Origin: Loxodes magnus
Lineage: Eukaryota > Ciliophora > Karyorelictea > Loxodida > Loxodidae
DNA length: 64,000 nucleotides
Assembly (NCBI GenBank): GCA_946699065.1
Contig: CAMPDV010000237.1
Coordinates: forward strand, 124,001 to 188,000
Reading direction: 5' to 3'
In this document: positions 15,208-26,860 of the stretch, piece after piece
Numbering within the stretch: position 1 is the first letter of the stretch
Layout: each line of letters opens with the position of its first letter
Made by a program: the position numbers and the translations under genes
Notes under the pieces: model-generated
What the model was told of the DNA's origin: nothing
The model's input: only the letters and a program-made list of their open reading frames with translations
Databases searched by the model: none

Positions 15208-16472
15208 TTTGTCTCTAGGGACGAATAAAAGAAAAAATGGATGAGGTATTTATACTAAATTTTCTTACCCAAACCTTCAACCCAAAAGAAAATTGTAAGT
15301 AAAAAAGTTTAGATTTGAATAAAAGATTTATCTAAAGGCTTTAATTGTTATCTGTTAAATTCTGATAAAAGACTAAATATGGAAAATAGAATACTAAAAA
15401 CTTAATTTAGAGTGTTCTAGAAAGTAACTATTTAATTTGTTCTTTCAAAAGTAATGAAAATATTTAATTTTTCACTCTATATTAAAAAATTATAATTGAA
15501 GGGTTAATATTTCCATAGCCATAAAAAAATCGATATGCTTAAGTAAAAAAAACAATTATATCTTCTATATTAATAAGGAAGGTTTAAAGAAAAAATGTAA
15601 GAATGAAATTTTTAAAGTTGAATAGTGAGATATTTTTTCACCTAAAAATTTATAGCTACAACAGATATATTGAAATGACTAAAGAGTTCAAGAAATATAA
15701 TGTAATAATATAAATCTATTTTAAAGCTTATAAAATAAATATCTGTTTTATATTAATAAAATTAAGAAGAAAGTAAGGGTAAAATAACTAAAGGAATTGG
15801 ATAATTAATAAAATTATTTTTTATTTCGTAAAAAACTAAAAACTGGTGATTTAAATTAATTTCAGCTGAAAATAATTAAATGATTTAGCTTTGAGAAATG
15901 TCTTGATTGTGTTCATACATCTAAATAGAAATTTATTTTAATTATTTTTTTAATAAAATTATTATAAAATTAATTAAAAGAAGAGAAAAGCTGAAAAAAA
16001 TCTTTTATTATTTAAAGAAAAAAAAATTTAGATTATAGAGAAAAAAGCATACAAAGAGTGTTTTTATTCCTTTAGAAACAAAAAAATTAAATTTAATCTT
16101 CATTTTATAAATTGATTCAACAAAACTAAATCAAATTTTTTCAAATTATTGATAAATTTGGTAAGATAGAAAAAATATCTAGGAGTTAAGGAAAAAGCTA
16201 AAAAAGATAAAAATTGCATATAATAAAATTTATATTATATTTTATGATTTTTTTAAGGTTTTTCATAAAAAGTTTAAAATGGATTGAAAACTAAGTCTGT
16301 CATCCAGTTATTTGGAAATGTGAAAATTTTAAATATCTGGACATTGCATTAAAGTCTGCCTATCTAGTTAATATAATTATCTCACTATTTATATTGCTAA
16401 GATTTTATATCTTAATTTATAAATTAAGTGAGTCAGTATAAATTTAAGTTCTTATATTAAAATTCAATAAAA
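15208..16472. other. Upstream flank of alpha-tubulin and spacer to tRNA
   Basis: A+T-rich spacer between two confident genes transcribed in the same direction. It must contain the tubulin promoter just above 15207, but I see no diagnostic promoter box. No coding frame stands out. Confidence 0.5.
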
Positions 16473-16545
16473 CGCCGACTAAGGGACTTGAACCCTTGAC
16501 CACCAGCTTAAAAGGCTGGCGCTCTACCGACTGAGCTAAACCGGC
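16473..16545 (-). tRNA. tRNA-Lys (anticodon UUU)
   Basis: A complete 73 nt cloverleaf on the minus strand. The acceptor stem pairs GCCGGUU with AGUCGGC and is followed by discriminator G. The D arm is GCUCAGUCGGUAGAGC, the anticodon stem CCAGC/GCUGG encloses CUUUUAA (anticodon UUU), and the T arm is AGGGUUCAAGUCCCU. There is no intron and no encoded CCA. Internal A and B boxes fit RNA polymerase III, and four T residues (16472-16469 on the minus strand) immediately follow as a terminator. It decodes AAA/AAG, which are abundant in this A+T-rich genome. Confidence 0.97.
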
Positions 16546-17148
16546 TTATTAAATATGCTTTAAAACTCATTAAATACTTCATTGATTCGAAATATTAATC
16601 ACTAGTTCTTAAAATTGTGATTATCTAATCTATTATCTCTCAAATATGAAACAAGCTTTTATTTTTATATCTAATTCTCCTTTCTTAATACTAAAATCCC
16701 TATATTCAATAAAATATTTAATATCTATATATTTTAATTTTCCTTTATGTCACGCAAAAATTTTAAGCATAAAGCTCAAAATCCAAAAATTATCCTTATT
16801 CTCAATTATTCTAAACATCTAGATAGTTAGCGAAACATCGTTATATTGGGAGATTTGACGCATTATTAGTAAAGCTTAACAATAGGTAGAACTAAAGTTA
16901 GTAGTCTATAGTTAGTTTTAGACTATTAGTAAGACTCTTAATCTACCTTCGCTAGTATTATTTTATGGTATATATACACTTTATTTAATTATGCCTATTT
17001 AATCCTATACTATTAAAATTTAGTTAGCAGCATCTATCTTATATAAATTAATTTAAGAATAAGATAACTATAAGAATTGTAGCCTATCTAAGTTTGTGAA
17101 AATAACTAAAGTTAGCTGAATAAAAAGTTTATAAGATTGAAAGTTTAA
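16546..17148. other. Intergenic spacer
   Basis: A+T-rich sequence between the tRNA gene and the plus-strand gene at 17149. I see no supportable feature beyond a few short imperfect inverted repeats. Confidence 0.4.
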
Positions 17149-18081
17149 ATGAATGAAGAAAATAAATTAGATTCAAAGTAAATTTTACTTTTGTCCTCAA
17201 TTAAAGAAGAGACTTATTAGCAGAAGTATAATATTAGCAGCATGCTTTTTAAGAAGTGGCATAAGCATAAAAAACGCAAATCTCTAGATTTGAACAAGGA
17301 AAGATATAATAAAATAGTATTTGAATTAAGAATTTAGTTTCTAACTTAAACAATAAAGTAGAGCCATCATAAAATAATTCTTAGAAAAATAGATAATCAA
17401 GTACATAAATTTCTATATTTCAAGTTAAATTAAATACAATTTCAAGAAAAATTTATCATTAACACTAGAACAAAATTCATAATGAGATTTAAGTAAATAA
17501 GGCATAGTTTTATTAAATAAAAAGACTTTAAAAAAGTCTGAAAATATATGTTTGAGCAGAACCTGAAACAATAAACCTTGTGATAAGGGCTTTATTCAAA
17601 ATTTAAGAATTGATATTAGGATAGCAGTACAAATAAAGTTATTGATAAAGATAAAAGTTTATTACTTTGAACTTGAAATTCAGCAAGAAGATAAATTATA
17701 AAAAAGCTATATCATAACAAAAAAGTTTTGCTCTAATATAATAAGTATATTTCAATACCTTCAATTTACTATATAAATTACACAAGATACATTTAACCAT
17801 TAATCGATATAAAAGAAAAATATTAAACCTCAACTCCTTATCGATTTAAAATGAACTGAAAAATAAGGAATAAAAATGTATAATAAGTTAAAATGTAGGT
17901 GAAAATGAAATATATTCCGATTTTTAAATAGACTAAACCCATTTTCAAAGACAAGAATAACAATTATGAAAGAGATTGGCAAATTTTTTCTCAATAATAA
18001 TATCTGAACAGCCTATCAGTTTAAAATAAATGATTATCAGAGTAATAAAGACTTAGAAAAAATTATTAGATTATTAAATGA
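17149..18081 (+). CDS. Unidentified basic, tryptophan-rich protein
   Basis: ATG 17149 opens a frame that reads as a strongly basic protein of about 310 residues (MNEENKLDSKQILLLSSIKE at the start, FKKWHKHKKRKSLDLNKERY near residue 35, KTKPIFKDKNNNYERDWQIF near 265). In-frame TGA codons at 17539, 17581, 17611, 17668, 17674, 17857 and 18031 lie where Trp is plausible (KVxKYMFEQN, NxYQDSS, LLxTxNSARR), beside ordinary TGG at two sites. The true stop is unclear: TGA at 18031, 18079 or 18247 would all serve, and I chose 18079-18081 because sequence quality falls afterwards. The Lys/Arg/Trp pattern suggests a nucleic-acid or membrane-associated protein, but no family is recognised. The frame stays open through the repeats and the GC-rich island downstream, probably by chance. 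Confidence 0.55.
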
Positions 18082-18137
18082 GATAAGGAAAATAATAAGT
18101 AGTATACTTCTTTATTCTTCACTCTAAAGATATACTT

Positions 18138-18184
18138 AAAGTAAATAATAAATAAATAAATAAATAAATAATAAATAAATAAAT
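18138..18184 (+). repeat. TAAA microsatellite
   Basis: About ten tandem units of AAATA/TAAA immediately downstream of the preceding gene. It probably lies in its 3' flank. Confidence 0.8.
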
Positions 18185-18235
18185 TTGATTATAGAGTGCG
18201 TAGCACTCTCGTTGGTGCGCAGCTCTTTAAAAAAA

Positions 18236-18375
18236 ATGTTTCATACTGACAAGAATGTTTGTTACTGATAAAATTATCAGATACTGATAAACCTTGTTCA
18301 ATACTGGTATAATTATTCAGTACTGATAAAAATGTTCAATACTGATATAATTTTAGAATACTCGTAATCTTTAAT
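18236..18375 (+). repeat. Degenerate tandem repeat, unit about 19-20 bp (core ATACTGATAAAA)
   Basis: Six to seven diverged units follow one another. Cores such as TACTGACAAGAATGTT, TACTGATAAAATTATCAG, ATACTGATAAACCTTGTTCA and ATACTGGTATAATTATTCAG recur every 18-21 bases. The array ends at the boundary of a GC-rich island. A small hairpin (GAGTGC/GCACTC) with GC-rich flanks precedes it at 18194-18212. Confidence 0.65.
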
Positions 18376-18530
18376 ACTTGCTGGAGGTCCAAGGACATGG
18401 CAGGATTGTGTCTCACTGCATCACCAAAGCAGAGGACGACATGTGTCAATTATGGGTACTTAACTTCCCCAACCTCTGATGAAGATGCCCTTGTTGTTCA
18501 CCTTCGAACAACTATGGCTGTTTTAAAGAA
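18376..18530. other. Isolated GC-rich island of unknown nature
   Basis: About 50% G+C in a region near 20%. The boundaries are sharp: A/T repeat on the left and ordinary A+T-rich DNA on the right. It contains GGAGGTCCAAGGACATGG, CCAAAGCAGAGGACGACATG and AACTTCCCCAACCTCTGATG. All three plus frames and at least one minus frame translate into protein-like text with few stops, so coding status cannot be settled. It does not resemble tRNA, 5S rRNA, spliceosomal RNA or telomerase RNA as I know them. Options are a transferred gene fragment, part of a mobile element, or a structured RNA. Confidence 0.5.
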
Positions 18531-18540
18531 ATATATAATA

Positions 18541-19613
18541 AATAAAATTTAAGAGTATTTTCCAAAGCTCTTAGCGAAATCATAAATTCGATAATCTTTT
18601 TTATAAGAATAATAATATAAAGCAAAACTAGTTCTTAGACAAAATAGAATGATAAATACAAATTCATAACCAAATAAGTATCTTAAAGATGTTTACTCCT
18701 AAGAATAATTAGAGCAAATAGACTGAAAGATAACATAGAAAAAATATCCTAAAAATTAAAAAATACAATTAATTTAATTCCTTAGAAGTTTGCTTACTTT
18801 ATAAATTAAATTATATATCTTCGATTTTGGCTTTCAAGTAATTTCTACTTACTAAGCTAAATTAAAAAGTAATAGCAAGGAATTAATTTACTATATAAGT
18901 TATAGAAAAAAATTTAGTTAGGTATTTTAATTTAAAAATTCTAGATTTTAGTTATTTGCTAAATTAAAAATAGCAAAGCTTAAGTTATAAAATACAAATT
19001 CCAAATTTTTGGAAATATAGTTGTATATTCAACTTACAATATCTAAATTTTTCTAAGTATATTATAATTTAAATTATTAGCATATGGCTTTCTAAACTTC
19101 TCAAAGGAAAAAATTTAGTAAGTTTGAAGCAACAAAAATTAGAATATTTTTATTAAGTCCTAAAATATTAAAATTCTCTTTCAGTTCAAATAAGTTAGCC
19201 ACAAATACTAAGCAAATGGCAATTCTTATACTTTAAATATTTACTATCAACATATTAAATATCTAGATATGCTATACTTAGATAAAGATATATATACTTT
19301 AATTAAATTTAAAATACTTAATTTAATGCTTTCTTTTAGAATTTTGTCTATTTCTAGTCTTTTAATAAATTTCTCCTTTACTATGTTTAAATTTTTTAAA
19401 AGTTAGTTTTTCTCTTTGAGCATGCTACTAGAAAAGGCCCTAATTTATTCAGATTAATTACACAAAATTAAAATTAAGAAAAACAGCTAAAAAATTAGAT
19501 GCTAATAATTGGATTAAAACTCTTAATTTCTCATTTATAAAATACCTTAAATATATAATTATTCTTTATTCTCAATAGTTGCGATATTTACTCAAGATTA
19601 GCTTCTTAATAAG
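18541..19613. other. Intergenic A+T-rich spacer
   Basis: No frame gives convincing protein and no RNA gene is visible. Confidence 0.4.
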
Positions 19614-21170
19614 ATGGAGTTAAGATAAGGTTTGAATGAGATAATTATAAAAATTTAAGTTGCTTTAAAGGATTAAAAGATAAGGGGAATATTAATATGA
19701 TAGGATACTGTTGCTAAATAGTTTATAGCTATGTATAAATAACAAGCTTTTTACTAGGATTAGATGATAGAAGAATAATAAGAGCTAAAATATAAATGAA
19801 ATATTTAACCTTTCAAAGTTTTAATTTATAATGTATAAGAGATTCTTTGATTAATGCTTATTTATACTTAGCTGTTTCCTTTTGTAAGGTATAATAACTT
19901 TATTTATTGAAATAGATATTAGGCTACATTTATACCTTAATGGTAATTTTAATTATTCTTAATTAAATTTATTTGCTTCAGTAAACAAAGCAATGTAAAT
20001 CAAATACCTAATTAAATGAGATAAGATTGTATAGAGAAATTAAAAATATTAATACCTATAGACTGAAAATATTACAGTAATATATCAATTTTACAACTAT
20101 ATAGCACTTAAAGTTGCTTTTAGTTAAACTTTATAAATTATTTTTCTTATTTTATATCATAAAGCTAGGCCTTTCGCCCCTATTTTGTTATATAGCGAAT
20201 AAGTGTTAATTTTACTATTTTATGAGTACAATTTAGGTATATAAATTTCTATGGCTTTATTAAATTTAAATATTAAGCAATATCAATTTATTTGACTACT
20301 TTGAATAGATTCTTTAGTGAATTTATCAATCCAAATATCTTATTAAGGATAATTAATTAATTAGAGGACTCTAGTTTATCGTTCATATAGAAGGAGCATA
20401 CTCAATTATATTAGTGATTATAGAATACTCTTTAGTATTAAAACCTCTTAGGGATTTTATTAAATCTATAATAAATTAAAGTAGAACTATTAAAAAGAAA
20501 GTCAATCTTCTATATGTTTTATTATAGCTATTTTGATATAATTAAGTGATTAAGATTGAAATCGTTTAATATCTATATTTCCTTATTTCATAAGTATAAA
20601 AAGCTTAGCAGCTAAATCTAAATATTCCAACAAGATGCTTTATTAGCTTATTTTATACAAGAGGAAAACGAGAAACATTTAACTTTTAATTTTTTAATAA
20701 TTAGACTGTTATTATAGTTAAGGGTTCAAACAAAAATTCTATTAAAACCAGAACTAAGCTAATATAAGCATTTCTATATTGGTTTATTAGTTATTGGATA
20801 TAGTTATAATTAAGCTAATATATCAATAGCCATACCAAATTCTAAGATTTAATCTTTAAATTCTATTTTTATTTTATTTTCTAAGGTCTAAATCGGACTA
20901 AAAGCTAGATTACTTATTTTCTTTAATTAAATCAATTATTTTTCTTCACTAGGCTTATAATACAATCTATAAAGGAAAGCGAAGGAATTAATAAAAACAC
21001 TTATATTTAAACAATAAAAAGTGATAAATATACCTTAAGATAAAAATCTGAAGATAATTCAAGGTTATTAGAGAAAAATAAAATTAAAATTGATTGGGTA
21101 GAAAAGAGCATTCCCAATTGAGAGCATACTAAGCTATTATGCAAGTTATTATGCAGAAAAAGGTAAATTA
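19614..21170 (+). CDS. Unidentified protein, leucine/isoleucine-rich, 3' end unresolved
   Basis: ATG 19614 starts MELRQGLNEIIIKIQVALKD and the frame stays protein-like for about 500 residues (LTTLNRFFSEFINPNILLRI near 230, QIFQQDALLAYFIQEENEKH near 330, KIQSLNSIFILFSKVQIGL near 410). Eight in-frame TGA codons fall before about 20550 in Trp-like contexts (GILIxQDTVAKQF, IPIDxKYYSN) and none after, so the stop could be TGA at about 20548 or lie beyond a missed intron. The frame runs open into gene B, which cannot be right. Frequent Leu/Ile at regular spacing suggests a helical or repeat protein. I do not recognise a family, and the end coordinate is only where the coding character fades. Confidence 0.4.
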
Positions 21171-21742
21171 ATTTTTTATCTCGATATTTATAATTTCTAA
21201 ATTATTAAATCACTTAAAATTATAATTCCTAGGAGTAAAACCATATAAAGCAATAGATTTAGCTCATAAAACTTAAAAGGATAAAGCATAAATAATAAAA
21301 ATAGTAGCAATCAATTAGTTATAATAAGCTGCTTCTATATAAACAACACACTTTTATATCCTGCTTAAGTTCTATTATTCTAGTCAATCAATTATTACCT
21401 AGTTATAATACTTTATTTATCTTTTAAAATTAAACCTTTATTTGTATATTATTACTATTTATAGCCTCTGTTGGCTTATTAAAGAAGTGCTTATGTATAA
21501 CTAATAAATGCAAGAATATTTATAACTTATAGATAATAAGATTAAAGCAGAAGCTTATTTGCAATATGTATTTAAATAATTAAGTGGAAAGAGTTAATTA
21601 AGAAGTACTAGTTCTTAATATAGATAAGGTAGTTGATAATACTTACTTAGAGATTAAATTAAAGAGTTAAAGCTTTTTATTTAAATTAAATAGGAATAAC
21701 TTTAAATTCTAGTTCACTTTTCAATTTATAAATATAGCTAAA

Positions 21743-24700
21743 TATGCTTTTATCATCAGTGGAATCTCAGGTATTAGATAAAACGAAAAAGAGAATTTAT
21801 GTGCCAGGAATATTAAATGATAATGATTCTGGGTTTAAGTTTGCCTATTCAAAAGGTGGTAGTTCTCAGTTTAGTAATTAGGGTGAAAAGTTAGGAAAAA
21901 ATAATTAGATTGTAGAAAAATGCCAAAGTAAAGAGATAGTTCCAAGCAAAAGTTAGGATAAGTAAAAGATTTATCAGGAAACAAAGCATGAGAGAGTTAG
22001 TTTTGAAATATAAAACAGCAAATCTGATACCTATATCAAAAGGTAAAACAGTGGAAAAATAAATTAAATCAGTTAAGCAAATAAAAACGATAAAAAATAA
22101 AACCTTAATAAAAGTTTAAATATCTATACTAGCGAATATAATAATAACAAATATAATTTTAAATTTTTAGCCAGCAAAAACGAGGAAAATACCAAAATCA
22201 AGGAAAATTTACAAGAGAATTCTTAAAAATAGCAAAATGAATTTAGTTAAGGCTTACAAAATCAGTTTCTAAAAGTCTCTAACTAAAATTAAAAAAACTC
22301 GGCTGTAAGTCAAGAAGAAAAAAATTTCTTAAATTTAAAGTTTACTTCCTGATGCGAAAAAGAAAGCGCAAAAATAAACTTATAAAGACATAGTGCGTAA
22401 TTAAATAATTAAGAAAATATTCAAAATAGCTAAAAAATTTAGATTCTTGAGAAAAGATTAAAGTCTGAGGAGGAAATTTAAAGCAGACTATTTTTCGTTA
22501 GAAAATTAGATATCTAGAATAAAAGCCTTAACAAGTTATAATCTATCATAAAATAAAATGAGGAGTCAGATTTGGAGTCATTTTCAATAACATCATCCGA
22601 AGAAGAATCGAATAGCTAAGAGTAGAATTTTATAAGCATTCTATAGTATAAATAATGGGATTAAAGCAAATAAAATACTTTTGTGTAGCGTAAAAGAAAT
22701 ATAATTAGAAATAATTAGGAAAAACCTTAAACTAGTATATAGAAAGACTTAAAATACTAATAAAACTTGAACTCTTCCTATAACAATTAGTTGGACAATG
22801 AGCTTCAAAATTCTCTAAGATTGCAAACATAAAAATAGCTCAGTAAAGAAGTTTACTTCTCAAATCCAACATAGAAAGTAAGCTTCCGCTCAAGTAGTTA
22901 AGCTCAAAGTAGAAAATAAGATATGGATTAGACTAATATTAGAAGAAAAGAAAAAGCAAAATTTGCCTGTAAAATTATTAGGCCATAGGTTGGTCTTGAA
23001 GAAGATTAAGCACCATAAAAAATAAAGGTAGACTAAATTGATGCTTTAAATTAATCTTTTCCCAACACTTATTCAAATAATTCCAAGTTGACTTAAACTA
23101 CTTTAACTAATAAAGAAAAAGAAAAATTATAACTTAAACCAAGAATTTTTATTAATAATAAAGAAAGTAGTACACTTATAAAAGATTAAAAGGAAAAAGC
23201 AGAGTTGGAACTTTCATATTTTAAGGTAAGAAGATAAAATAAAAAAAATACAATGAAAATATAAACAAAAAAGCCTAATTTACAAAAGTCAGCTTTGTAA
23301 AATCCTTTTACATTTTAACAGGAAAATTCAGCTTTGAGCAACTCAGAGAGCTAATCTTTTATTGATAATAGAGAGAAGTAAAGAAAATCGACTAATGCTT
23401 CAATTTAAAGTGGATTCAGTAATTAGATATTTAGAAACTTGTCAGGATCAAACTTAAGTTAAAGTGGAACAATCACAGAAGTATTAGCAGTAAGTGATAC
23501 ACATTTATCAACAAATGAGCTTTAAGAATATGATGAGTTAGTAACTCCAAGTTTTTAGATTAATGAAGCAGCAAATCAAGAAAAAGAACCTCACTTAAAA
23601 CTAAATGTTTTTGAATAAAAAATTGAATCTCTCTAAGAGATTCAGCAATTAAAAGAAAAGAAAAAAGACTTAAATAAAGTGAAAAAAAAAAAAATGGAGA
23701 ATAAAAAAGAGAAAGTTGTTACAGTACCTAAAAGAAAATATATACAGCTAATGAGATTCTTTTGTATAAAAAGGATATACTAAAGGTTAATAAAAACTTA
23801 CAAACAATAATTCAATTATTAAAAGAACCTTAGGAATAAATAAGAGAAGCTTGCTTCTTTGCACAGAAAAGATGCTTAAAGTGAATGATCAAGTAGAACT
23901 ACGAAGTACTTTCTGTGGTTATAAACTAGGATAAGTATTAATTCAAAATATTACTCGAGAAAAACTGGGAATAATACCAACTAAAGTAGTTCGCAGAAAT
24001 AAGCTTATTCTAATAGTAAAAAATATTATAAACTTATAATCAGTTTTAATAGAACTAGCTTAATGATTTTAAATCATAAGAGTAACTAAAGTAAGCGGAA
24101 ATAATAGGTGAAGTAATTGAGAAGTTGATTTAAAATTTCTAAGATAGGATCAGTTATATGCCATTGGAATGCCTTTATTTTTTAGATAAACTAATTTAAG
24201 ATTTTGACTCTCCTATTTTCAAGTGATTTAGTACTAATTTTGAGAAGTGTAGAACAGCATAATAGTCAGTCTTATTTATAAGGTAATTGATTACATAGAA
24301 AATAACAATGCATGGTCATATCATTCTTCATGCTATCTAAATTGCTTGTAAGAAAAATCTGTCTATAGCCTAGCAAGTGCAAACTGATAAAATCAATTTA
24401 AGAAAATAAACAAAATTTGTTGATTCTAGGAAGTTGCATACAATTTATTTTACTATTCACTTTTGCAAATGTTGGTAGAGAATAAATAGACTAGCAAAGT
24501 GTCGTAAAAGATATATTTTTAGGAAATACCAGATTCAGCTATAGTGTAAGTTTTTAAATTTATAGAATAACTATGACCAAGTTTCGTAATTTCTAATTCC
24601 TCCTTTTTTACTAGCATTCCTTCTAGAGAACAAAAGAATTCAATAATTCTCAAATTTATTCGAAGCTTTTGCCTTGAAAATACACAAGCAAATAAAGTTG

Positions 24701-24766
24701 ATAAAACTGGGACAGTTTACAGTTTCAGATATTGACTAGATATGTATAGAATAAAACTAAAATTGA
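21743..24766 (+). CDS. Gene B: large unidentified protein, paralog of gene A
   Basis: ATG 21743 (MLLSSVESQVLDKTKKRIYV) to TGA 24764-24766, about 990 residues. The first two thirds are low-complexity Ser/Gln/Asn/Lys-rich sequence with acidic runs (ITSSEEESNSQEQ) and no TGA in the coding frame. One frame change at the start is best explained by a 49 nt GT-AG intron (22339-22387). A second frame change coincides with a run of 13 A at 23682-23694. The C-terminal 340 residues align with gene A, including RCLKxxIK, YQFxILL, NFEKCRT, LQNNYDxVS and FLLENKRI. In that domain Trp is TGG at 23966-23968, where gene A has TGA, and TGA at 24224-24226, where gene A has TGG. TGA at 23882-23884 is shared by both. 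The function is unknown. Conservation of the C-terminal domain between diverged paralogs argues both are, or recently were, functional. Confidence 0.8.
22339..22387 (+). other. Probable 49 nt intron in gene B
   Basis: Begins GTTTACTTCC and ends TTTATAAAG. Removing it joins two protein-like frames (NFLNLK to HSAQLNNQ) and removes the only TGA in the N-terminal half of gene B. The length of 49 shifts the frame by one, as needed. Confidence 0.6.
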
Positions 24767-24807
24767 AAGATATTTTTATATATAATTTAACTATATTAGT
24801 TATACCT

Positions 24808-24840
24808 AAAAGATTATATTACCAATTAATATAATCTTTT
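24808..24840 (+). terminator. Perfect 14 bp hairpin just after gene B
   Basis: AAAAGATTATATTA, loop CCAAT, TAATATAATCTTTT, starting 42 bases after the gene B stop. The arms are exact reverse complements. A role in 3' end formation is inference; chance palindromes are frequent at this composition, but 14 exact pairs with a non-palindromic loop is notable. Confidence 0.4.
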
Positions 24841-25430
24841 TTAATATATATAGTGAGGGTATTATCTATAAGTATAGTTACTATTATTTATTAAGATTTA
24901 TATACATAATTTATCATGAGAGATGTAAAATTACAGTAAGTGAAGAAATAAAGAAATTACTAAACTATTAATTTCTAAAATAATAAGCCAAAGTGAAATG
25001 CTAATTACTATTTCTCTATAGATACTAATATAACTAATTAGCTTAATACTTATATTTATTCATTCTTTTTAAGCATTTATATTATAATCTCTTGAGTAAA
25101 ACTCATTTTGATTTAGAAGAAATAATAATCATAGTTTCTTAATTTACTTATACTATAACTAAGCATTTTAAATTTTTAATATTTAGTTAATTTAAAAAAA
25201 AAGAATATGATATTTAGAAAAAAAGCTAAAAAAGATGAAGAAAATAAATAATTTAAATATTAAAGGTATTTTTATACTTTAGATAGCTTTTATATCCTAA
25301 ATTTATAAAGGTTTAGCTTTCTTTAAAACAAAAGCAAAGAATAAATTAATAATTCAGAATTACTTTACAAGTTATTGAGTTTGATAGAAATAAAAATATA
25401 TCCTTTATGTAATAATAATAATAATAATAA
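24841..25430. other. A+T-rich spacer with AAT microsatellite
   Basis: No gene seen. A run of AAT triplets occupies about 25410-25440, immediately beside the end of the gag-like ORF. Confidence 0.4.
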
Positions 25431-25439
25431 TATAATAAT

Positions 25440-26258
25440 AATAATATACTTAAAGTTAGTAGAGTTTTGCATTATCTGGAATTGCAACCAGTTCCTGCGG
25501 ACAGTTTTTTTAACGTGGGTGTGATCCACGACCTTTTTATTAAGTGGAAGGTTACCACTGTAACCGTTCAAGTGGTCTTGCAAAAATCTTTTATTTGTAG
25601 ATCCCTGTTGGAGTTATTCATAGTTTATTGAGTTGTCTCCATGTTCTTTTCTGCTCTTATTTGTTTATTTTCTTTCATTATCAACAGTTTTTTAAAATAT
25701 GTTGATTTGATTTGCAACATCAACAAAATTTGTATTATTGTCTTTATTTCGTTCTTTTTTATGATAATTTATTTTCTATATTTTCTAATCTTTTAATGAA
25801 ACTTGAGCAATCATTTATTTTTCTGGATTCAATTCTGTTTTTAATTCTATTGGTATTTTTTCTATTTCCATTTTTGTGTCGTATTTAAAATTTTATTATG
25901 ATTAAGTTCAGAGTTATTCTTCCGTTATTAATTTACTACAAATAAGTTATCTTCTAAGTATTAGTAACCCGTTTTTCTAATCTTCTATGTTACTCATTAG
26001 TTCCCGTATTTTTTCGCCTAAGCTGTAAGTTGTTTCTTCATAATTTGAGATTACTTTTTACATTTGGTCTAATTAAATTTAAAGTTTTTGATTAGTTTCG
26101 TTTTTAGGTTAACTTATCTCTATTTATCCTACCATAACTTTACCTTCTGAAGAAGAGCTTGACTCCTCTTATTGTTATTATTTTTTCTAAATTTCTTTTG
26201 CCGCTTTTCTCTTTAGGTTTCTAAGTTAATTTTTTGAGAGTCGAAGAGATTAATCCAT
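25440..26258 (-). pseudogene. Gag-like retroelement ORF with CCHC zinc knuckle (decayed)
   Basis: Starts at ATG 26258 (MDQSLRLSKNQLRNLKRKAA) with a Gln/Ser run and a probable coiled coil (YSLGEKIRELMSNIEDQKNG). After a frame change near 25800, a C-x2-C-x4-H-x4-C knuckle follows at about 25745-25695 (second position TGA, then CCKSNQHILKNC). The last 120 bases (25470-25590) are unusually G+C-rich and read QDHLNGYSGNLPLNKK and TVRRNWLQFQIMQN. The layout matches the gag-like ORF at 59072-59929: basic N-terminus, coiled coil, MEIE-type segment, knuckle, short tail. Gag-like proteins bind element RNA during retrotransposition. At least one frameshift breaks this copy. Confidence 0.5.
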
Positions 26259-26269
26259 TTTTTTTCTCA

Positions 26270-26860
26270 ACTATTTTTTAATTGATTTATTTATTATTGA
26301 GTTAGATTAGGATGTTTGTTAAAAATAAATTCTTCCATGAATCAATGGATTTATTTTTATTTCTTAATTAAAATTCATTTAATTATTTTTTTAGGGTTTT
26401 TAATTTTCTTAGTATGTGAAAATATTTCTTTAGCATCTCCATTTTGAAGTAAAAATTTCTTTTTTGCTTTATTATTTTAAACTTTCACAAATTATACTTG
26501 AAGTCTTTCCAAATTTGTTTCGCTGCTTCATGAATATTAGCTACTTATTAGTTTATTCTTCCAGATATAATGTGTGCTTCTTTATATACTGAGTTAACCC
26601 TTTTAGACCTAAATATTTCTTAGTAAGATCTCGAGGAAATTTGTTATAACTTGAATCTGGAATAAAGGATTCTAATGTTTAATCAGCATTGTATTAGATG
26701 TTATTTTTGATAAATTCATATTAAACTTCAAGATTATCTTAAACTATCTAAAAGAATTCTAGATAAGTTTGCAGGAAATATTCTAAATATTTTTGACGAT
26801 CTATTGCCTCTTGTAACCTATTTTTTTTATATTTCCTCAAATTCTTGCACATCTTCAATT
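26270..26860 (-). pseudogene. Fragment of a LINE ORF2 (segment between endonuclease and reverse transcriptase)
   Basis: Diverged but clearly homologous on the same strand to 35215-35790 and its duplicate at 53330-53850. Matching blocks include the segment around GTCTTTCCAAATTTGTTTCG, the FIPDSNYNK peptide and IHEAAKQIWKDFKYNL. Like both fuller copies it carries TGA after FKYNL. Neither the endonuclease nor the RT core is present. It abuts the start of the gag-like ORF on the same strand, so two broken elements lie side by side. Confidence 0.75.

Noticed and set aside
18376..18530. SRP RNA, telomerase RNA or U-snRNA in the GC island
   Set aside because: None of the hallmark sequences or pairings I know is present.
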